A DNA stretch of 64,000 bases from contig CAVRGL010000002.1 in assembly GCA_963720735.1 (NCBI GenBank), positions 62,001 to 126,000 of the forward strand, read 5' to 3'. Position numbers and translations under genes: made by a program. This document shows positions 1 to 9,175 of this stretch, piece after piece (position 1 is the first letter of the stretch; every line of letters begins with the position of its first letter). The notes under the pieces are model-generated. The model was not told the DNA's origin. It was given only the letters and a program-made list of their open reading frames with translations, and did no database searches. Source of the DNA: JBBRHQ01 sp963720735 (lineage in GTDB: Bacteria > Actinomycetota > Thermoleophilia > Solirubrobacterales > 70-9).

Positions 1-142
1 GGACCCCGTGCAGGCGGCTGAGCCGAAGGTAGGGGTCGATGTCCCACTGCGGGTCGACCACCGCGGCGATCCCGCGGCCGGAGTCGCCGACCAGATATGA
101 GGCGCAGGCGAGGTCCTCATGGAGGATCTGGCGGAACAGCAC
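1..142 (-). CDS. MBL-fold metallo-hydrolase (N-terminal fragment, runs off the window)
   Basis: Reading the minus strand from a GTG at 142 gives MLFRQILHEDLACASYLVGD followed by AAVVDPQWDIDPYL. This is the typical N-terminus of the persulfide dioxygenase/glyoxalase II-like MBL proteins that often carry rhodanese domains, where the DLACASYLVGD and AVVDP segments precede the zinc-binding HxHxDH motif. Only about 47 codons are present; the metal site and any rhodanese domain lie outside the window. The gene is divergent from the MFS exporter starting at 200, with about 57 bp between them. The family call rests on the motif pattern; substrate cannot be judged. Confidence 0.72.
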   Translation of the reverse strand, partial: MLFRQILHEDLACASYLVGDSGRGIAAVVDPQWDIDPYLRLSRLHGV

Positions 143-199
143 CGGATCACGATAGCCCGGAAGCGAGCCCGCTTCGTCCTCCTTCAAGCTGTCGGCGTG

Positions 200-1477
200 A
201 TGGCACGACTTCGAAGGCCGCTGCGGGTCCTCCGGCACCGCGACTTCCGCTTCCTCTGGCTGGCGCAATCGGCGAGTGGGCTCGGCGACGCGATCGTCAC
301 CGTGGCAATCGCGCTCTTCGTGATCAACCTGACCGGCAGCGCAACCGATCTCGGCTTGGTCCTCGCCGCCCACGCGATTCCCCTCGTCGCCTTCCTGATG
401 ATCGGCGGTGTCTGGGCGGACCGGCTTCCCCGCCACCGCCTGATGATAGTCACCGACCTGGCGCGGTTCGCGCTCCACGGGCTGCTCGCCGTGCTGATCT
501 TCACCGGCACGGTCGAGATCTGGCAGATCGTCGTGATCGAGATCCTCTTCGGGATCGCGGAGGCCTTCTTCCGCCCGGCGGCCAGCGGCCTGCTGCCGCA
601 GACCGTCCCCGAGAGCGACATCCAGGAGGCGAACGCGGTCACTTCGATGTTCCTCAGCTTCGCCGACTTCGCCGGCCCCGCGCTGGCCGCTGCCCTGGTC
701 GTCGGGATCGGCGCCGGCGCCGCCTTCGCGATCGATGCCGGGACCTTCCTGCTCAGCGCCCTCTTCCTCTCCCGGGTCCGGCCGCGGGCCCGAGGCTCCG
801 AGGCCGAGGCGGAGGCCGCCGGAGTGCTGAGCGAGCTTCGCGACGGCTACCGCGAGGTCCGCTCCCGCGCCTGGGTGTGGGTGACGCTGGCTGCGATCTC
901 GGTCTCGCTGTTCGTCGCGCTGGCGCCGTGGTACGTGCTCGGGCCGGTGATCGGCAAGCAGCAGTACGGGAGCGTCAACGTCTACGGCGCGGTCGCCGCG
1001 GCCTTCGGGGCGGGGCTGGTGGTCGGCTCGCTGATCGGGGTGGGGTGGAAGCCGCGCCACCCGATGAGGCTGGGGATGATCTTCCTGCTCGCCTGGCCAC
1101 CGGCGATGATGCTCTATGCGGCCGGCCTCACCCTCGCCCTGGTGATCCCGGCTCTGATCGTCGCCGGCACCGGGATCGCCCTGTTCGACGTCTGGTGGCT
1201 GACCGCGCTCGCCGACCGGATCCCCCCGAGCAGGCTCTCCAGAGTCACCTCCTATGACTGGATGGTCTCGCTGGGGCTGCTCCCGCTCGGCTACCTGCTC
1301 GTCGGCCCGCTGGCGGCCGCTCTCGGCGCGGTCGAGGTCTTCATCGGCGGCTGCGTCGTCGCCTTCCTGGTCACCGCGGTAGCCCTCCTCCCCCGTGAGA
1401 CGAGAATGCTGACCGCCGTGCGGCACGCTGAGACAGAGCTCTCCGAGCATCCCGCCCCGGGCGTGCCCCTCCCCTAA
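200..1477 (+). CDS. MFS transporter (DHA3-like exporter)
   Basis: A 425-residue integral membrane protein of the major facilitator superfamily, with about 12 hydrophobic helices. The N-terminus LRHRDFRFLWLAQSASGLGD is typical of the DHA3/MFS_3 group (EntS- and macrolide-efflux-like proton-coupled exporters), as is the GGVWADRLPRHRLMI loop between helices 2 and 3. The frame is open from 119, but ATG 200 (MARLRRPL) is chosen because the conserved N-terminus begins right after it; GTG 197 is an alternative. No strong ribosome-binding site is visible, so the start is uncertain. Substrate is unknown. It stands alone, divergent from the MBL-fold gene and upstream of phoD. Confidence 0.85.
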   Translation: MARLRRPLRVLRHRDFRFLWLAQSASGLGDAIVTVAIALFVINLTGSATDLGLVLAAHAIPLVAFLMIGGVWADRLPRHRLMIVTDLARFALHGLLAVLIFTGTVEIWQIVVIEILFGIAEAFFRPAASGLLPQTVPESDIQEANAVTSMFLSFADFAGPALAAALVVGIGAGAAFAIDAGTFLLSALFLSRVRPRARGSEAEAEAAGVLSELRDGYREVRSRAWVWVTLAAISVSLFVALAPWYVLGPVIGKQQYGSVNVYGAVAAAFGAGLVVGSLIGVGWKPRHPMRLGMIFLLAWPPAMMLYAAGLTLALVIPALIVAGTGIALFDVWWLTALADRIPPSRLSRVTSYDWMVSLGLLPLGYLLVGPLAAALGAVEVFIGGCVVAFLVTAVALLPRETRMLTAVRHAETELSEHPAPGVPLP

Positions 1478-1500
1478 ATAAGGAAAGATCCGAAACAAAC

Positions 1501-1529
1501 TTGGCTGAAATGCGTTTCCGGTGTAGCGT
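1501..1529 (+). promoter_or_regulatory. Candidate promoter for the PhoD gene
   Basis: TTGGCT (1501-1506) and TAGCGT (1524-1529) are separated by 17 bp. They resemble -35 and -10 elements of a housekeeping sigma factor, with the downstream phosphatase start 40 bp further on. An AAGGAG ribosome-binding site follows at 1549-1554. The call is by pattern only. Confidence 0.35.
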
Positions 1530-1568
1530 CAAAGGAGCCCGTCAAAGCAAGGAGCAGGGGGTATTCAG

Positions 1569-3173
1569 TTGCAGAGTCCGTTCGACACCAGCAGGGGCGT
1601 TCGCCGTCGCGAGTTCCTGATCGCCGGCGCCGGCGCCGGCCTCGCCCTGGCCGGCCCGGTGAACTACGTCGCCCTGGCGCGCAATCGCAGGCTGCCCCTG
1701 GCGCGGGAGGGGAAGTTCGCCCACGGTGTCGCCTCCGGCGTGCCCTCCCCCACGGCGATCACCCTCTGGACGCGCCTCAGCGGCGTCGAGCGTTCCTCGC
1801 GCCTGAGGCTCGAGGTGGCCGAGGACAAGCACTTCCGGAAGCTGGTCGACAACCGCCTCGTCGCCGCACCGGAGAGCCGCGACTTCACGGTCCACGCGCG
1901 GGTCGGCGGGCTGAAGCCCGGCCATGAGTACCACTACCGCTTCCAGACCAAGGAGAAGCACTCCCGGGTCGGCCGCTTCCGGACCCTACCGCCGCCCGAC
2001 TCGAAGCAGCCGATCAGGATCGGCTTCTACTCCTGCCAGAGCTACGAGGCCGGCTTCTACACGGCCCACGCGGCGCTCGCCAAGGAGCAGGACCTCGATC
2101 TGGTCCTCTGCCTCGGCGACTACATCTACGAGCACCACTTCTACCCGGGTCCCAACGCGCGGAAGGACAGGACCGGCAAGAACCACGACGGCGACGTGCA
2201 GACGCTCGCCGAGTACCGCCAGAAGTACCGCCTCTACCAGACCGACCCCAACCTCCAGGACCTGCATGCCACCTACCCCTTCGTCTCGGTCTGGGACGAC
2301 CACGAGGTCGAGGACAACTACGCCGGCACCCAGCCCGACTCGGCGTCCACCGACCCGACTCACTTCGAGAACAACAACACCTATGCGCGCAGGGTCCCGT
2401 TCGGCGCCCGCCGCCGCAACGGCTACCGGGCATTCTTCGAGGCGATGCCGCGGATCCAGCGCAAGGGGCATCCGAACGAGATCTACGGGTCGCTGCGGAT
2501 CGGCGGCCTTGCCGAGCTGTTCCTCACCGACCAGCGCCAGTTCCGTGATCAGCAGCCCTGTGCCGACGTCCAGCTCACGGACTGCCCCGACGACCTGCTG
2601 CCGGGGCGGACCTATCTCGGCTCGAAGCAGAAGGCCTGGTTCAAGCACGCCGTCCCCAACTCGAAGGCGAAGTGGAAGCTGTGGGGGAGCGAGACGATGG
2701 TCATGGCACTCGACGGATCGGGCATCGGAAAGCACGCAAACCAGGACCAGTGGGACGGCTACTCGGCCGAGCGCCAGGAGATCCTCGGCCACTTCCACGA
2801 CAAGGATCTCAAGAACTTCGTTGTGCTGAGCGGCGACATCCACACCTTCATCGCCGGAAACCTCGGCACCAACGGCGAGCAGAGCGGCGACCCGATCGGG
2901 GTCGAGCTGGTCGGCGGATCGGTCACCTCGCTCGGCCTACCGGAGGAGCTCAACTTCCCGCCGGCGGCGCTCGAGGCCCTGCGCCAGCTGTACGACCCGC
3001 ACACGATCTACGCCGACTTCGAGAGCCGCGGCTACTCCGTGGTCACAGTCAGCAAGGACTCGGTGGTCGGGCAGTTCCGGGCCGTCGGTACGACCCAGCA
3101 GGCCCACAGCCCGGCCCACGACCTGGCCAAGTTCAAGGTCGAGGCCGGGACGCCCGAGCTCCAGCAGATCTGA
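1569..3173 (+). CDS. phoD: Alkaline phosphatase D family protein, Tat-exported
   Basis: A 534-residue PhoD-type metallophosphoesterase, predicted to release phosphate from organic phosphomono- or diesters outside the membrane. A twin-arginine signal (RRREFLIAGAGAG, residues about 12-25) indicates folded export by Tat. An N-terminal Fn3-like PhoD_N domain (residues about 45-140, HGVASGVPSPTAITLWTR) precedes the catalytic domain. Likely metal ligands lie in LCLGDYIYE, WDDHEVEDNY and VVLSGDIHTF. The start is a TTG; AAGGAG at 1549-1554 is 14 nt upstream, rather far, but the Tat motif would be lost with later starts. Length fits the family. It converges on the PLP decarboxylase with 10 bp between stops. 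Confidence 0.93.
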   Translation: MQSPFDTSRGVRRREFLIAGAGAGLALAGPVNYVALARNRRLPLAREGKFAHGVASGVPSPTAITLWTRLSGVERSSRLRLEVAEDKHFRKLVDNRLVAAPESRDFTVHARVGGLKPGHEYHYRFQTKEKHSRVGRFRTLPPPDSKQPIRIGFYSCQSYEAGFYTAHAALAKEQDLDLVLCLGDYIYEHHFYPGPNARKDRTGKNHDGDVQTLAEYRQKYRLYQTDPNLQDLHATYPFVSVWDDHEVEDNYAGTQPDSASTDPTHFENNNTYARRVPFGARRRNGYRAFFEAMPRIQRKGHPNEIYGSLRIGGLAELFLTDQRQFRDQQPCADVQLTDCPDDLLPGRTYLGSKQKAWFKHAVPNSKAKWKLWGSETMVMALDGSGIGKHANQDQWDGYSAERQEILGHFHDKDLKNFVVLSGDIHTFIAGNLGTNGEQSGDPIGVELVGGSVTSLGLPEELNFPPAALEALRQLYDPHTIYADFESRGYSVVTVSKDSVVGQFRAVGTTQQAHSPAHDLAKFKVEAGTPELQQI

Positions 3174-3183
3174 TCGCGCGCCG

Positions 3184-4578
3184 CTAGGCGAGCGAGGCGA
3201 GGATCCCGGCGATCTCGTCCTCGGTGATCGTCGGGTTGATGAAGCAGAAGCGCAGCAGGGTCTCGCCTCCCCAGCTGGTCGGTGCGGTCATCGTCAGGCC
3301 GCCGGCGAGCGCCCCCTCCGACCAGCGCCGGTAGTCGGCCGCCTCCCAGCCGAGGCGGCGGAAGACCACCACCGAGAGCTCGGGCTCGCAGTAGAGCTCG
3401 AGCCGCTCCGTGGCCTCGATCATCTCGGCGGCCTTCCGCGCCAGGCCGATGCAGCGTTCGATCGCCTCGACGTAGGGGCGCCAGCCGTTCGCCGCCAGCG
3501 AGAACCACAGCGGCAGCCCGCGGGCGCGACGGGTCAGGTGGATCGCGAAGTCGGAGGGATTCCACTCCGCCCTGTCCTCGATCACGTCGATGTACTCAGC
3601 CTTCTGCGTGAAGGCGGCCGCGGCGAGCCCCGGATGCCGGTAGAGCAGCGCTGCGCAGTCGAACGGCGCAAACAGCCACTTGTGGGGATCGACGACGAAC
3701 GAGTCGGCCCGCTCCGTCCCCGCGAACAGGGGGCGGGCGCTGGGAACCAGGATCCCGGCCCCCCCGTAGGCGCCGTCGACGTGCATCCAGATGCGGCGCT
3801 GCTCGCAGACGGCGGCGACCGCGTCGAGCTCGTCGACGGCGCCGAAGTTGGTCGAGCCGGCGGTCGCGGCGACGGCGAAGACCTCCCGCTCGGTGGCGTC
3901 CAGAGCCGCACCGAGGGCGTCGCCGCGCATCCTCCCGCGCTCGTCGGCCTCGACCTCGACGACCTCGACATCGAGGATCCGGGCTGCGAGCCGCAGCGAC
4001 GAATGGCCGCCGCCGGTGAGCGCGACCGCGGGGCGCTCCCGGCTCTCGCTGCGGCGCCGCCAGGCGTCGCGCGCCACCGCCAGGGCGCTGAGGTTGCCCG
4101 CCGTGCCACCGCTGACGAAGACGCCACCCGCTCCCGCAGGGAAGCCGATCGTCTCGGCGATCCAGCCGAGCGCCTCGTTCTCGGCGTGGACCGCGCCGGA
4201 GGCCTCGACCCACCAATCGGCGGAGATCGCCGAGGCCGAGACCGCGAGGTCGAAGAGGATCGAGGCCGCGGTCGGCGCATTCGGCACGAAGCTGAGGAAG
4301 CGGGGATGGCTGGTGTTGACGCAGGCCGGTGCCAGCACCTCCTCGAAGACCTGGAAGGCCCTCGCCGGGCCCAGCCCGTCCTCGGTGATCGTCTTCCCGG
4401 CCAGCTGCCGCAGCTCGCTCTCCGACATCGGCCGGTTCAGCTCGGGGGGCTCCGCGAGCCGCCTCTCGACGTAGCCGAAGACCTGCTTCGCGAGGGATTC
4501 CTCGGCGGGCCCGAACCGGTGCATCCGCCCCGCGTCGTCCGGCCCGGCGTCGTCCCCGCTTCTCTCCTCCTCGCTCAC
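3184..4578 (-). CDS. Group II pyridoxal-phosphate-dependent decarboxylase
   Basis: A 464-residue enzyme of the aromatic-L-amino-acid/glutamate decarboxylase family (fold type I). The PLP-binding lysine is in VDPHKWLF, the substrate/cofactor His region in GGHSSLRLA, and the Asp contacting the pyridine nitrogen in MHVDGAYGG. FVSGGTAGNLSAL is the phosphate-cup segment. Members decarboxylate L-Tyr, L-Trp, L-Phe, L-Glu or L-Asp, and some are aldehyde synthases; the substrate cannot be told here. It ends 10 bp from phoD (convergent) and lies about 40 bp upstream of a small secreted-protein gene on the same strand. The N-terminal 20 residues are acidic and poorly conserved, so ATG 4578 could be slightly early. 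Confidence 0.92.
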   Translation of the reverse strand: MSEEERSGDDAGPDDAGRMHRFGPAEESLAKQVFGYVERRLAEPPELNRPMSESELRQLAGKTITEDGLGPARAFQVFEEVLAPACVNTSHPRFLSFVPNAPTAASILFDLAVSASAISADWWVEASGAVHAENEALGWIAETIGFPAGAGGVFVSGGTAGNLSALAVARDAWRRRSESRERPAVALTGGGHSSLRLAARILDVEVVEVEADERGRMRGDALGAALDATEREVFAVAATAGSTNFGAVDELDAVAAVCEQRRIWMHVDGAYGGAGILVPSARPLFAGTERADSFVVDPHKWLFAPFDCAALLYRHPGLAAAAFTQKAEYIDVIEDRAEWNPSDFAIHLTRRARGLPLWFSLAANGWRPYVEAIERCIGLARKAAEMIEATERLELYCEPELSVVVFRRLGWEAADYRRWSEGALAGGLTMTAPTSWGGETLLRFCFINPTITEDEIAGILASLA

Positions 4579-4619
4579 CCGGCGCGATTCTGCCAGGCCG
4601 GAGCCGCGGGCGGCTCAGC

Positions 4620-5138
4620 TCAGTGGTGATGCCTCCTCGGCTGCTTCAACGCCTGGCGGCGGCTTCCCGTGTCGGGAGCCCGGTCCACCTTCCCGCCCGG
4701 TCCGGAGCAGGTGTAGACCGCCCAGTAGTAGTGGTCTTTGTTGCCCACCTCCTCGGCCACGGCGCTCCGCCTGAAGCTCATCACGATCGTGTGATGGTGG
4801 CCGGTGAAGCTGGTCCTGGCGGTCTCGGTGAAGGGGCTGAGAACGCCGAAGTTGGTGCTGACGCCGTCGCGGAAGGGCTTGCTCTTGATGATGATCGAGG
4901 GCGCGAGCAGCTTGCTCGTGGCACCCCGCATCGTCACCGTGTAAACGACCCTGCCCCGCTTGGCCAGCTTCGAGGTCGCCTTCAGCACGTCGCAGACGGG
5001 GTCGGATGAGTCCCGTCTGGGATCGACGACCTTGGCGGTCTTGGTGGCGCCGAGCACCGCGGCACATAGCACCAGCCCGAGCGCCAGCAGCGCCACCGTG
5101 GCCGCCGTTCCCTTGCCGATCCGGATCCGTGAGTCCAT
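4620..5138 (-). CDS. Secreted or membrane-anchored hypothetical protein
   Basis: This 172-residue protein has no family I recognise. ATG 5138 (MDSRIRIGKGTAATVALLAL) is preferred over an upstream start at 5192, because GGGAGG lies a few bases before it and it gives a clean basic-then-hydrophobic signal segment (residues 8-30). The mature part has two cysteines (VCDVL and YTCSG), a basic core and an Arg/His-rich tail ending HHH. It looks like a beta-rich exported protein of the type common in Solirubrobacterales. It is divergent from the P450 gene at 5226. Confidence 0.6.
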   Translation of the reverse strand: MDSRIRIGKGTAATVALLALGLVLCAAVLGATKTAKVVDPRRDSSDPVCDVLKATSKLAKRGRVVYTVTMRGATSKLLAPSIIIKSKPFRDGVSTNFGVLSPFTETARTSFTGHHHTIVMSFRRSAVAEEVGNKDHYYWAVYTCSGPGGKVDRAPDTGSRRQALKQPRRHHH

Positions 5139-5225
5139 CCCGCTCAACCTCCCGCCTGGGGTCAAGGTAACCGTCCCGGGCGGGGAAGTCAAGCGAGTGC
5201 CCCCGCCGGCGGATAGGGTGAGGCG

Positions 5226-6455
5226 ATGGCAGCCGAGCCGCAGCAGAAGTCACTCGAGGAGCTCTCTGTGGTCGACCGCGACGAGTGGGCCGGCGGTCCC
5301 CCCCACGAGACCTTCAGGCGGCTTCGCCGCGAGTGCCCGGTGCACTGGTCGGAGATCCACGACTACCCCGAGGAGGACGGGCTGTGGTCGATAACCAGGG
5401 CCGAGGACGTCCGCGCGGTCAGCCTCGACTGGAAGACCTTCTCCTCGGAGCGCGGCGGGATCACCGGGCTCACCCACCAGTTCCCGCTGGAGCTGGTGCA
5501 GGCGATGTTCATCGGCATGGACCCGCCCAAGCACGACCGGATCAAGATGCTCTTCCAGCGCGGCTTCACGCCGAAGCGGATCGCCGAGCACGAGGCCGAG
5601 ATCAGGGAGATCGCCGAGCGAGTGCTCGACGGCGTCGCCGCGCGGGGTGAGTGCGACCTTGTCACCGGCGTAGCCCAGCCGGTCGTCTCGCGTGTGATCG
5701 GCAGCTTCATGGGGATCCCCGAGTCCGAGGACGAAGCCTGGGCGACCCTGATGAACACCACCCTGGGGCTCGGCGATCCAGACCTCAACCCGGGCGGGAC
5801 AGAGGGCATCGTCCACGAGGACATCCCGGCGATCTTCGAAGGGGTTCGGGCGATGATCGCCGAGCGGCGCGGGAGCCCCACCGACGACCTGACCAGCGTC
5901 CTCGTCCATGCCGAGATCGAGGACGAGAAGCTCAGCGAGGAGGAGATCGTCATGGGCTTCTTCCTGCTGGTCGCGGCCGGCAACGACAGCACCAAGGCGA
6001 CATACACAAGCGGCATGCGGGCGCTGATGGAGCACCCCGACCAGATGAAGATGCTGGTGGACGATCCCTCCCTGATCCCCGGCGCGGTAGAGGAATGCCT
6101 GCGGATGTTCCCTGCCTTCGCCCACTTCCGCCGCACCGCGATGGGGGACACCGAGATCGCCGGCCGCCCCATCAACGACGGCGACAAGGTGGTGATGTGG
6201 TACGTCTCCAGCAACCGCGACGAGGACGTCTACGAGGACCCGGACCGCTTCGACGTGCTCCGCAACCCCGAGCACCAGGCCTTCGGCGCCGGCGGGCGTC
6301 ACTTCTGTCTCGGCTCCGCGCTGGCCCGCCTCGAGCTGAGAATCCTCTTCGAGGAGACGCTCGGGCGCTTCCCGCAGATGCGGATCGCCGGCGAGCCCGC
6401 GCAGGTGCTCTCCCCGTTCGTCAACCAGCTGAAGACGCTGCCGGTCGCCTGGTAG
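5226..6455 (+). CDS. Cytochrome P450
   Basis: A 409-residue bacterial class I P450, expected to be a soluble haem monooxygenase fed by ferredoxin. The I-helix oxygen-binding motif is AAGNDST (residues about 250-257), the K-helix ExxR is in EECLRMFP, and the haem-thiolate loop is FGAGGRHFCLG with Cys as the axial ligand. The arrangement resembles CYP125/CYP142-like or linalool-type P450s that act on hydrophobic substrates; substrate is unknown. The start ATG 5226 is preceded by GGTGAGGCG. A closely related but frameshifted paralog lies at 17024-18269, sharing VSRVIGSFMGIP and MFIGMDPPKHDR. No ferredoxin gene is adjacent. Confidence 0.95.
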   Translation: MAAEPQQKSLEELSVVDRDEWAGGPPHETFRRLRRECPVHWSEIHDYPEEDGLWSITRAEDVRAVSLDWKTFSSERGGITGLTHQFPLELVQAMFIGMDPPKHDRIKMLFQRGFTPKRIAEHEAEIREIAERVLDGVAARGECDLVTGVAQPVVSRVIGSFMGIPESEDEAWATLMNTTLGLGDPDLNPGGTEGIVHEDIPAIFEGVRAMIAERRGSPTDDLTSVLVHAEIEDEKLSEEEIVMGFFLLVAAGNDSTKATYTSGMRALMEHPDQMKMLVDDPSLIPGAVEECLRMFPAFAHFRRTAMGDTEIAGRPINDGDKVVMWYVSSNRDEDVYEDPDRFDVLRNPEHQAFGAGGRHFCLGSALARLELRILFEETLGRFPQMRIAGEPAQVLSPFVNQLKTLPVAW

Positions 6456-6534
6456 CCCGGCAAGGCGCTCGCCACGCCCCTCTTGCAGCGCGGGAGGCTC
6501 TCGCCCGTAACGGTCGAAATGCCATCCTTAGCGG

Positions 6535-8667
6535 ATGGCAACACGGGCGCAGAGACGTCGCCGGCGCAGTGCGCGGTCACCGGCCTGGAAGAAGCTCCTG
6601 CTCGCGCTGGGGGTCTTCGTCGGCATGCTCGCGGTCGCCGGCGGTGTCGCCACCGGCTGGGTGATCAACATCTACAACTCCGCCCCGCCCCTCTCCAGCC
6701 TGCACCGGATCGAGAAGGGGCGATCCTCGGCGATCTACGCCGCCGACGGCAGCCTGCTCGGCTTCATCCAGTCGAGCAACATCCGCCAGCCGGTCGGCTG
6801 GGGCGCGATACCCCAGAACCTCAAGGACGCGACGATCGCGATCGAGGACCACAACTTCTACAACCACGGCGGGATCGACCCGGCCGGGATCGCGCGGGCC
6901 GCCTGGGAGGACATCCTCGCCGGCGGCAAGCCGGTCCAGGGCGCCTCGACCATCACCCAGCAGCTCGTCCGCAACCTCTACATCCAGAACCCCGAGGACA
7001 CGATCAAGCGCAAGGTGATCGAGGCCCACCTGGCCAACGACATGGAGGACGCCCACTCGAAGCGCTGGATACTGACCGGCTACCTCAACTCGGCCCCCTA
7101 CGGGACGGTCGAGGGTGAGACCGCGGTCGGGGTCGAGGCGGCCGCTGAGACCTACTATGGCAAGCACGCCAAGGAGCTCGGCCTGACCGAGGCGGCGATG
7201 ATCGCCGGCCTGCCCCAGGCGCCCTCCGCCTACAACCCGTTCATCGACCCTAAGGCGGCGCTGGATCGCCGCAACGAGGTGCTGAAGGCGATGACGGACC
7301 AGGGCTACATCAGCCGCGCCAGGTACCGGATCGCCCGCAGCCGCGGGCTGGGCCTGAGCCCGGGCGACAAGTACCGGACGATCCGCGAGCCCTTCCTCTT
7401 CGACCTGGTCCAGCAGCAGCTGATCGACCGCTACGGGGTCAACACGGTGCGCAACGGGGGCCTCAAGGCCTACACGACGATCGACCCAACCCTCCAGGAG
7501 TACGCGCAGGCGGCGGTCGATTCCTGCGCGGTGTGCTATTCGGGCGGCGGGCCGGCGGCGGCGCTGGCCTCCGTCAACCCGCGGAACGGCGAGATCGTCG
7601 CCCTCGCCTCGAGCCAGGGCGAGTACTCGGTGGACAACCAGTTCAACTACGCCTTCCAGGCGCACCGCCAGCCGGGATCCTCGTTCAAGACGTTCGTGCT
7701 GGCGACCGCGATCAAGCAGGGGATCGACCCCTACACGACCTACTACGACGGGACCGCGCCGAAGACCCTGGTCACGCCCGGCGGGTCCGTGTGGACGGTC
7801 AACAACGCCGAGCCCGGTGGCGGGGTGATGCCTCTCTCGCAGGCGACCTGGGACTCGGTCAACGCCGTCTTCGCCCAGCTCGACCTCGACGTCGGGTCCG
7901 AGAACGTCACCCACACAGCTCACCAGATGGGGATCACCTCGCCGCTCGACTCGCTTCCCGCCGAAGGGATCGGCGGTCTGCGGGTCGGCGTCACCCCGCT
8001 GGAGATGGCAAGCGCCTACGGCACCCTCGCCGACGGCGGGATCCACCACGCGCCGACCGCGGTCAGCAGGGTCGAGTTCCCCGGCGGCAAGGTCGATCAG
8101 ACCGACCCCGACTCCGGCAACCGGGTGCTGACCGAGGGGCAGGCCTACGACGTCACCAAGCTGCTGGAGGGAGTGATCACCCAGGGGACCGGCGCCGGCT
8201 ATACCTCGATCGGATGCTCCGGCGAGGCCGGCAAGACCGGCACCTCCGAGGGTGAGTCCGATGCCTGGTTCGTCGGCTACACGCCGCTGTTTGCGACCGC
8301 CGTCTGGGTCGGTCACCCCGAGTCGCGAGACCCGACCGGCTACGGCGGACCCACCGCCGGCCCGATCTGGCAGTCGTTCATGTCGGCCGCCCAGGGCGGC
8401 AACTGCCCGGACTTCCCGGCCCCGACCGACACCCCGACCCTGCACGCGCTGCACAGCAGCAACACCCGTTCGGCCTCGCAGGTGCCTTCGACCAGCCCGA
8501 CCGTGCCGAACGGGGGCACGGGCGGCGGCTACCAGAAACAGGGCACCACCCCGAACGGCAGCCAGGCGCAGACCACTCCCTCGGCGCCCGGCGCTACCGC
8601 TCCACCGGCTCCTCCGCCATCGGTGGGCGGCGGGGTGACCCCGGGCGGTGGCGTCTCCCCGCCCTAG
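6535..8667 (+). CDS. Class A penicillin-binding protein (bifunctional transglycosylase/transpeptidase)
   Basis: A 710-residue cell-wall synthase. A basic cytoplasmic tail (residues 1-20) and one membrane helix (about 21-43) anchor it. The GT51 transglycosylase domain contains IEDHNFYNHGGIDPAGIARA with the catalytic Glu. The transpeptidase domain shows the three active-site motifs: SSFK (Ser nucleophile, residues about 381-384), SVN (about 440) and KTGTSE (about 569). The C-terminus (about residue 640 on) is rich in Pro, Thr, Gly and Ser, likely a wall-spanning tail. It polymerises lipid II and cross-links peptidoglycan. It follows the P450 by about 80 bp and converges on the DUF6328 gene with 4 bp between stops. 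Confidence 0.96.
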   Translation: MATRAQRRRRRSARSPAWKKLLLALGVFVGMLAVAGGVATGWVINIYNSAPPLSSLHRIEKGRSSAIYAADGSLLGFIQSSNIRQPVGWGAIPQNLKDATIAIEDHNFYNHGGIDPAGIARAAWEDILAGGKPVQGASTITQQLVRNLYIQNPEDTIKRKVIEAHLANDMEDAHSKRWILTGYLNSAPYGTVEGETAVGVEAAAETYYGKHAKELGLTEAAMIAGLPQAPSAYNPFIDPKAALDRRNEVLKAMTDQGYISRARYRIARSRGLGLSPGDKYRTIREPFLFDLVQQQLIDRYGVNTVRNGGLKAYTTIDPTLQEYAQAAVDSCAVCYSGGGPAAALASVNPRNGEIVALASSQGEYSVDNQFNYAFQAHRQPGSSFKTFVLATAIKQGIDPYTTYYDGTAPKTLVTPGGSVWTVNNAEPGGGVMPLSQATWDSVNAVFAQLDLDVGSENVTHTAHQMGITSPLDSLPAEGIGGLRVGVTPLEMASAYGTLADGGIHHAPTAVSRVEFPGGKVDQTDPDSGNRVLTEGQAYDVTKLLEGVITQGTGAGYTSIGCSGEAGKTGTSEGESDAWFVGYTPLFATAVWVGHPESRDPTGYGGPTAGPIWQSFMSAAQGGNCPDFPAPTDTPTLHALHSSNTRSASQVPSTSPTVPNGGTGGGYQKQGTTPNGSQAQTTPSAPGATAPPAPPPSVGGGVTPGGGVSPP

Positions 8668-8671
8668 GCGC

Positions 8672-9154
8672 TCACCCGTCCAGGCCCTTCTCCCTGAAGC
8701 GGCGCCGCAACGGCAGGACGTACCAGAGGGCGAGGAACATCGACAGCGCCGCGATCCCGGTTATCGCCGTGGCCAGGGCGCCGTAGAGAACGTTGGTGAT
8801 CAGCGTCACCGCGCCGGTCATCGCCAGCGCCAGGGAGCCGAGACCGGCGATCGCGAAGCGGTTGGCGAGGACGACCAGCCGCTCCTTCTGCTGGTAGCGG
8901 AAGGTGAGCCGGTGATACGCCGAGGGCGCTATCAGCAGAGCCGCCGAGACGCCGGTGAATATCAGCGTCGCGAAGTAGGCGTCCTTCTGAAAGGCGGTGA
9001 TCTGCGAGTAGCCGTTGGAGAACGGAACCGCCAGCAGGAAGGCGAAGAGGACCTGCACCCCCGGGAGCGCCACCCGCAGTTCCTGGAGCAGCTCGCTCAG
9101 GTTGCGGTCGAGGCGCTCCTCGACGGTCTCCTCTCTGCCCGAGGGGCGGGCCAT
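8672..9154 (-). CDS. DUF6328 family membrane protein
   Basis: A 160-residue protein of the actinobacterial DUF6328 family. The N-terminus has the conserved LDRNLSELLQELRVALPGVQ amphipathic segment (residues about 14-33), followed by about four transmembrane helices (FLLAVPF, FATLIFTGVSAALL, FAIAGLGSLALAMTGA, ALSMFLALWYVLPL). Function is unknown. ATG 9154 begins the conserved N-terminal region. It lies about 20 bp downstream of the Cys-rich secreted protein gene on the same strand and converges with the PBP. Confidence 0.8.
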   Translation of the reverse strand: MARPSGREETVEERLDRNLSELLQELRVALPGVQVLFAFLLAVPFSNGYSQITAFQKDAYFATLIFTGVSAALLIAPSAYHRLTFRYQQKERLVVLANRFAIAGLGSLALAMTGAVTLITNVLYGALATAITGIAALSMFLALWYVLPLRRRFREKGLDG

Positions 9155-9175
9155 GTTTGGACCCTACCCCCGCGC

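Noticed and set aside
6577..8454. 625-residue minus-strand frame opposite the PBP
   Set aside because: Antisense shadow of a high-GC gene with Gly/Arg/Val/Asp bias and no motifs.
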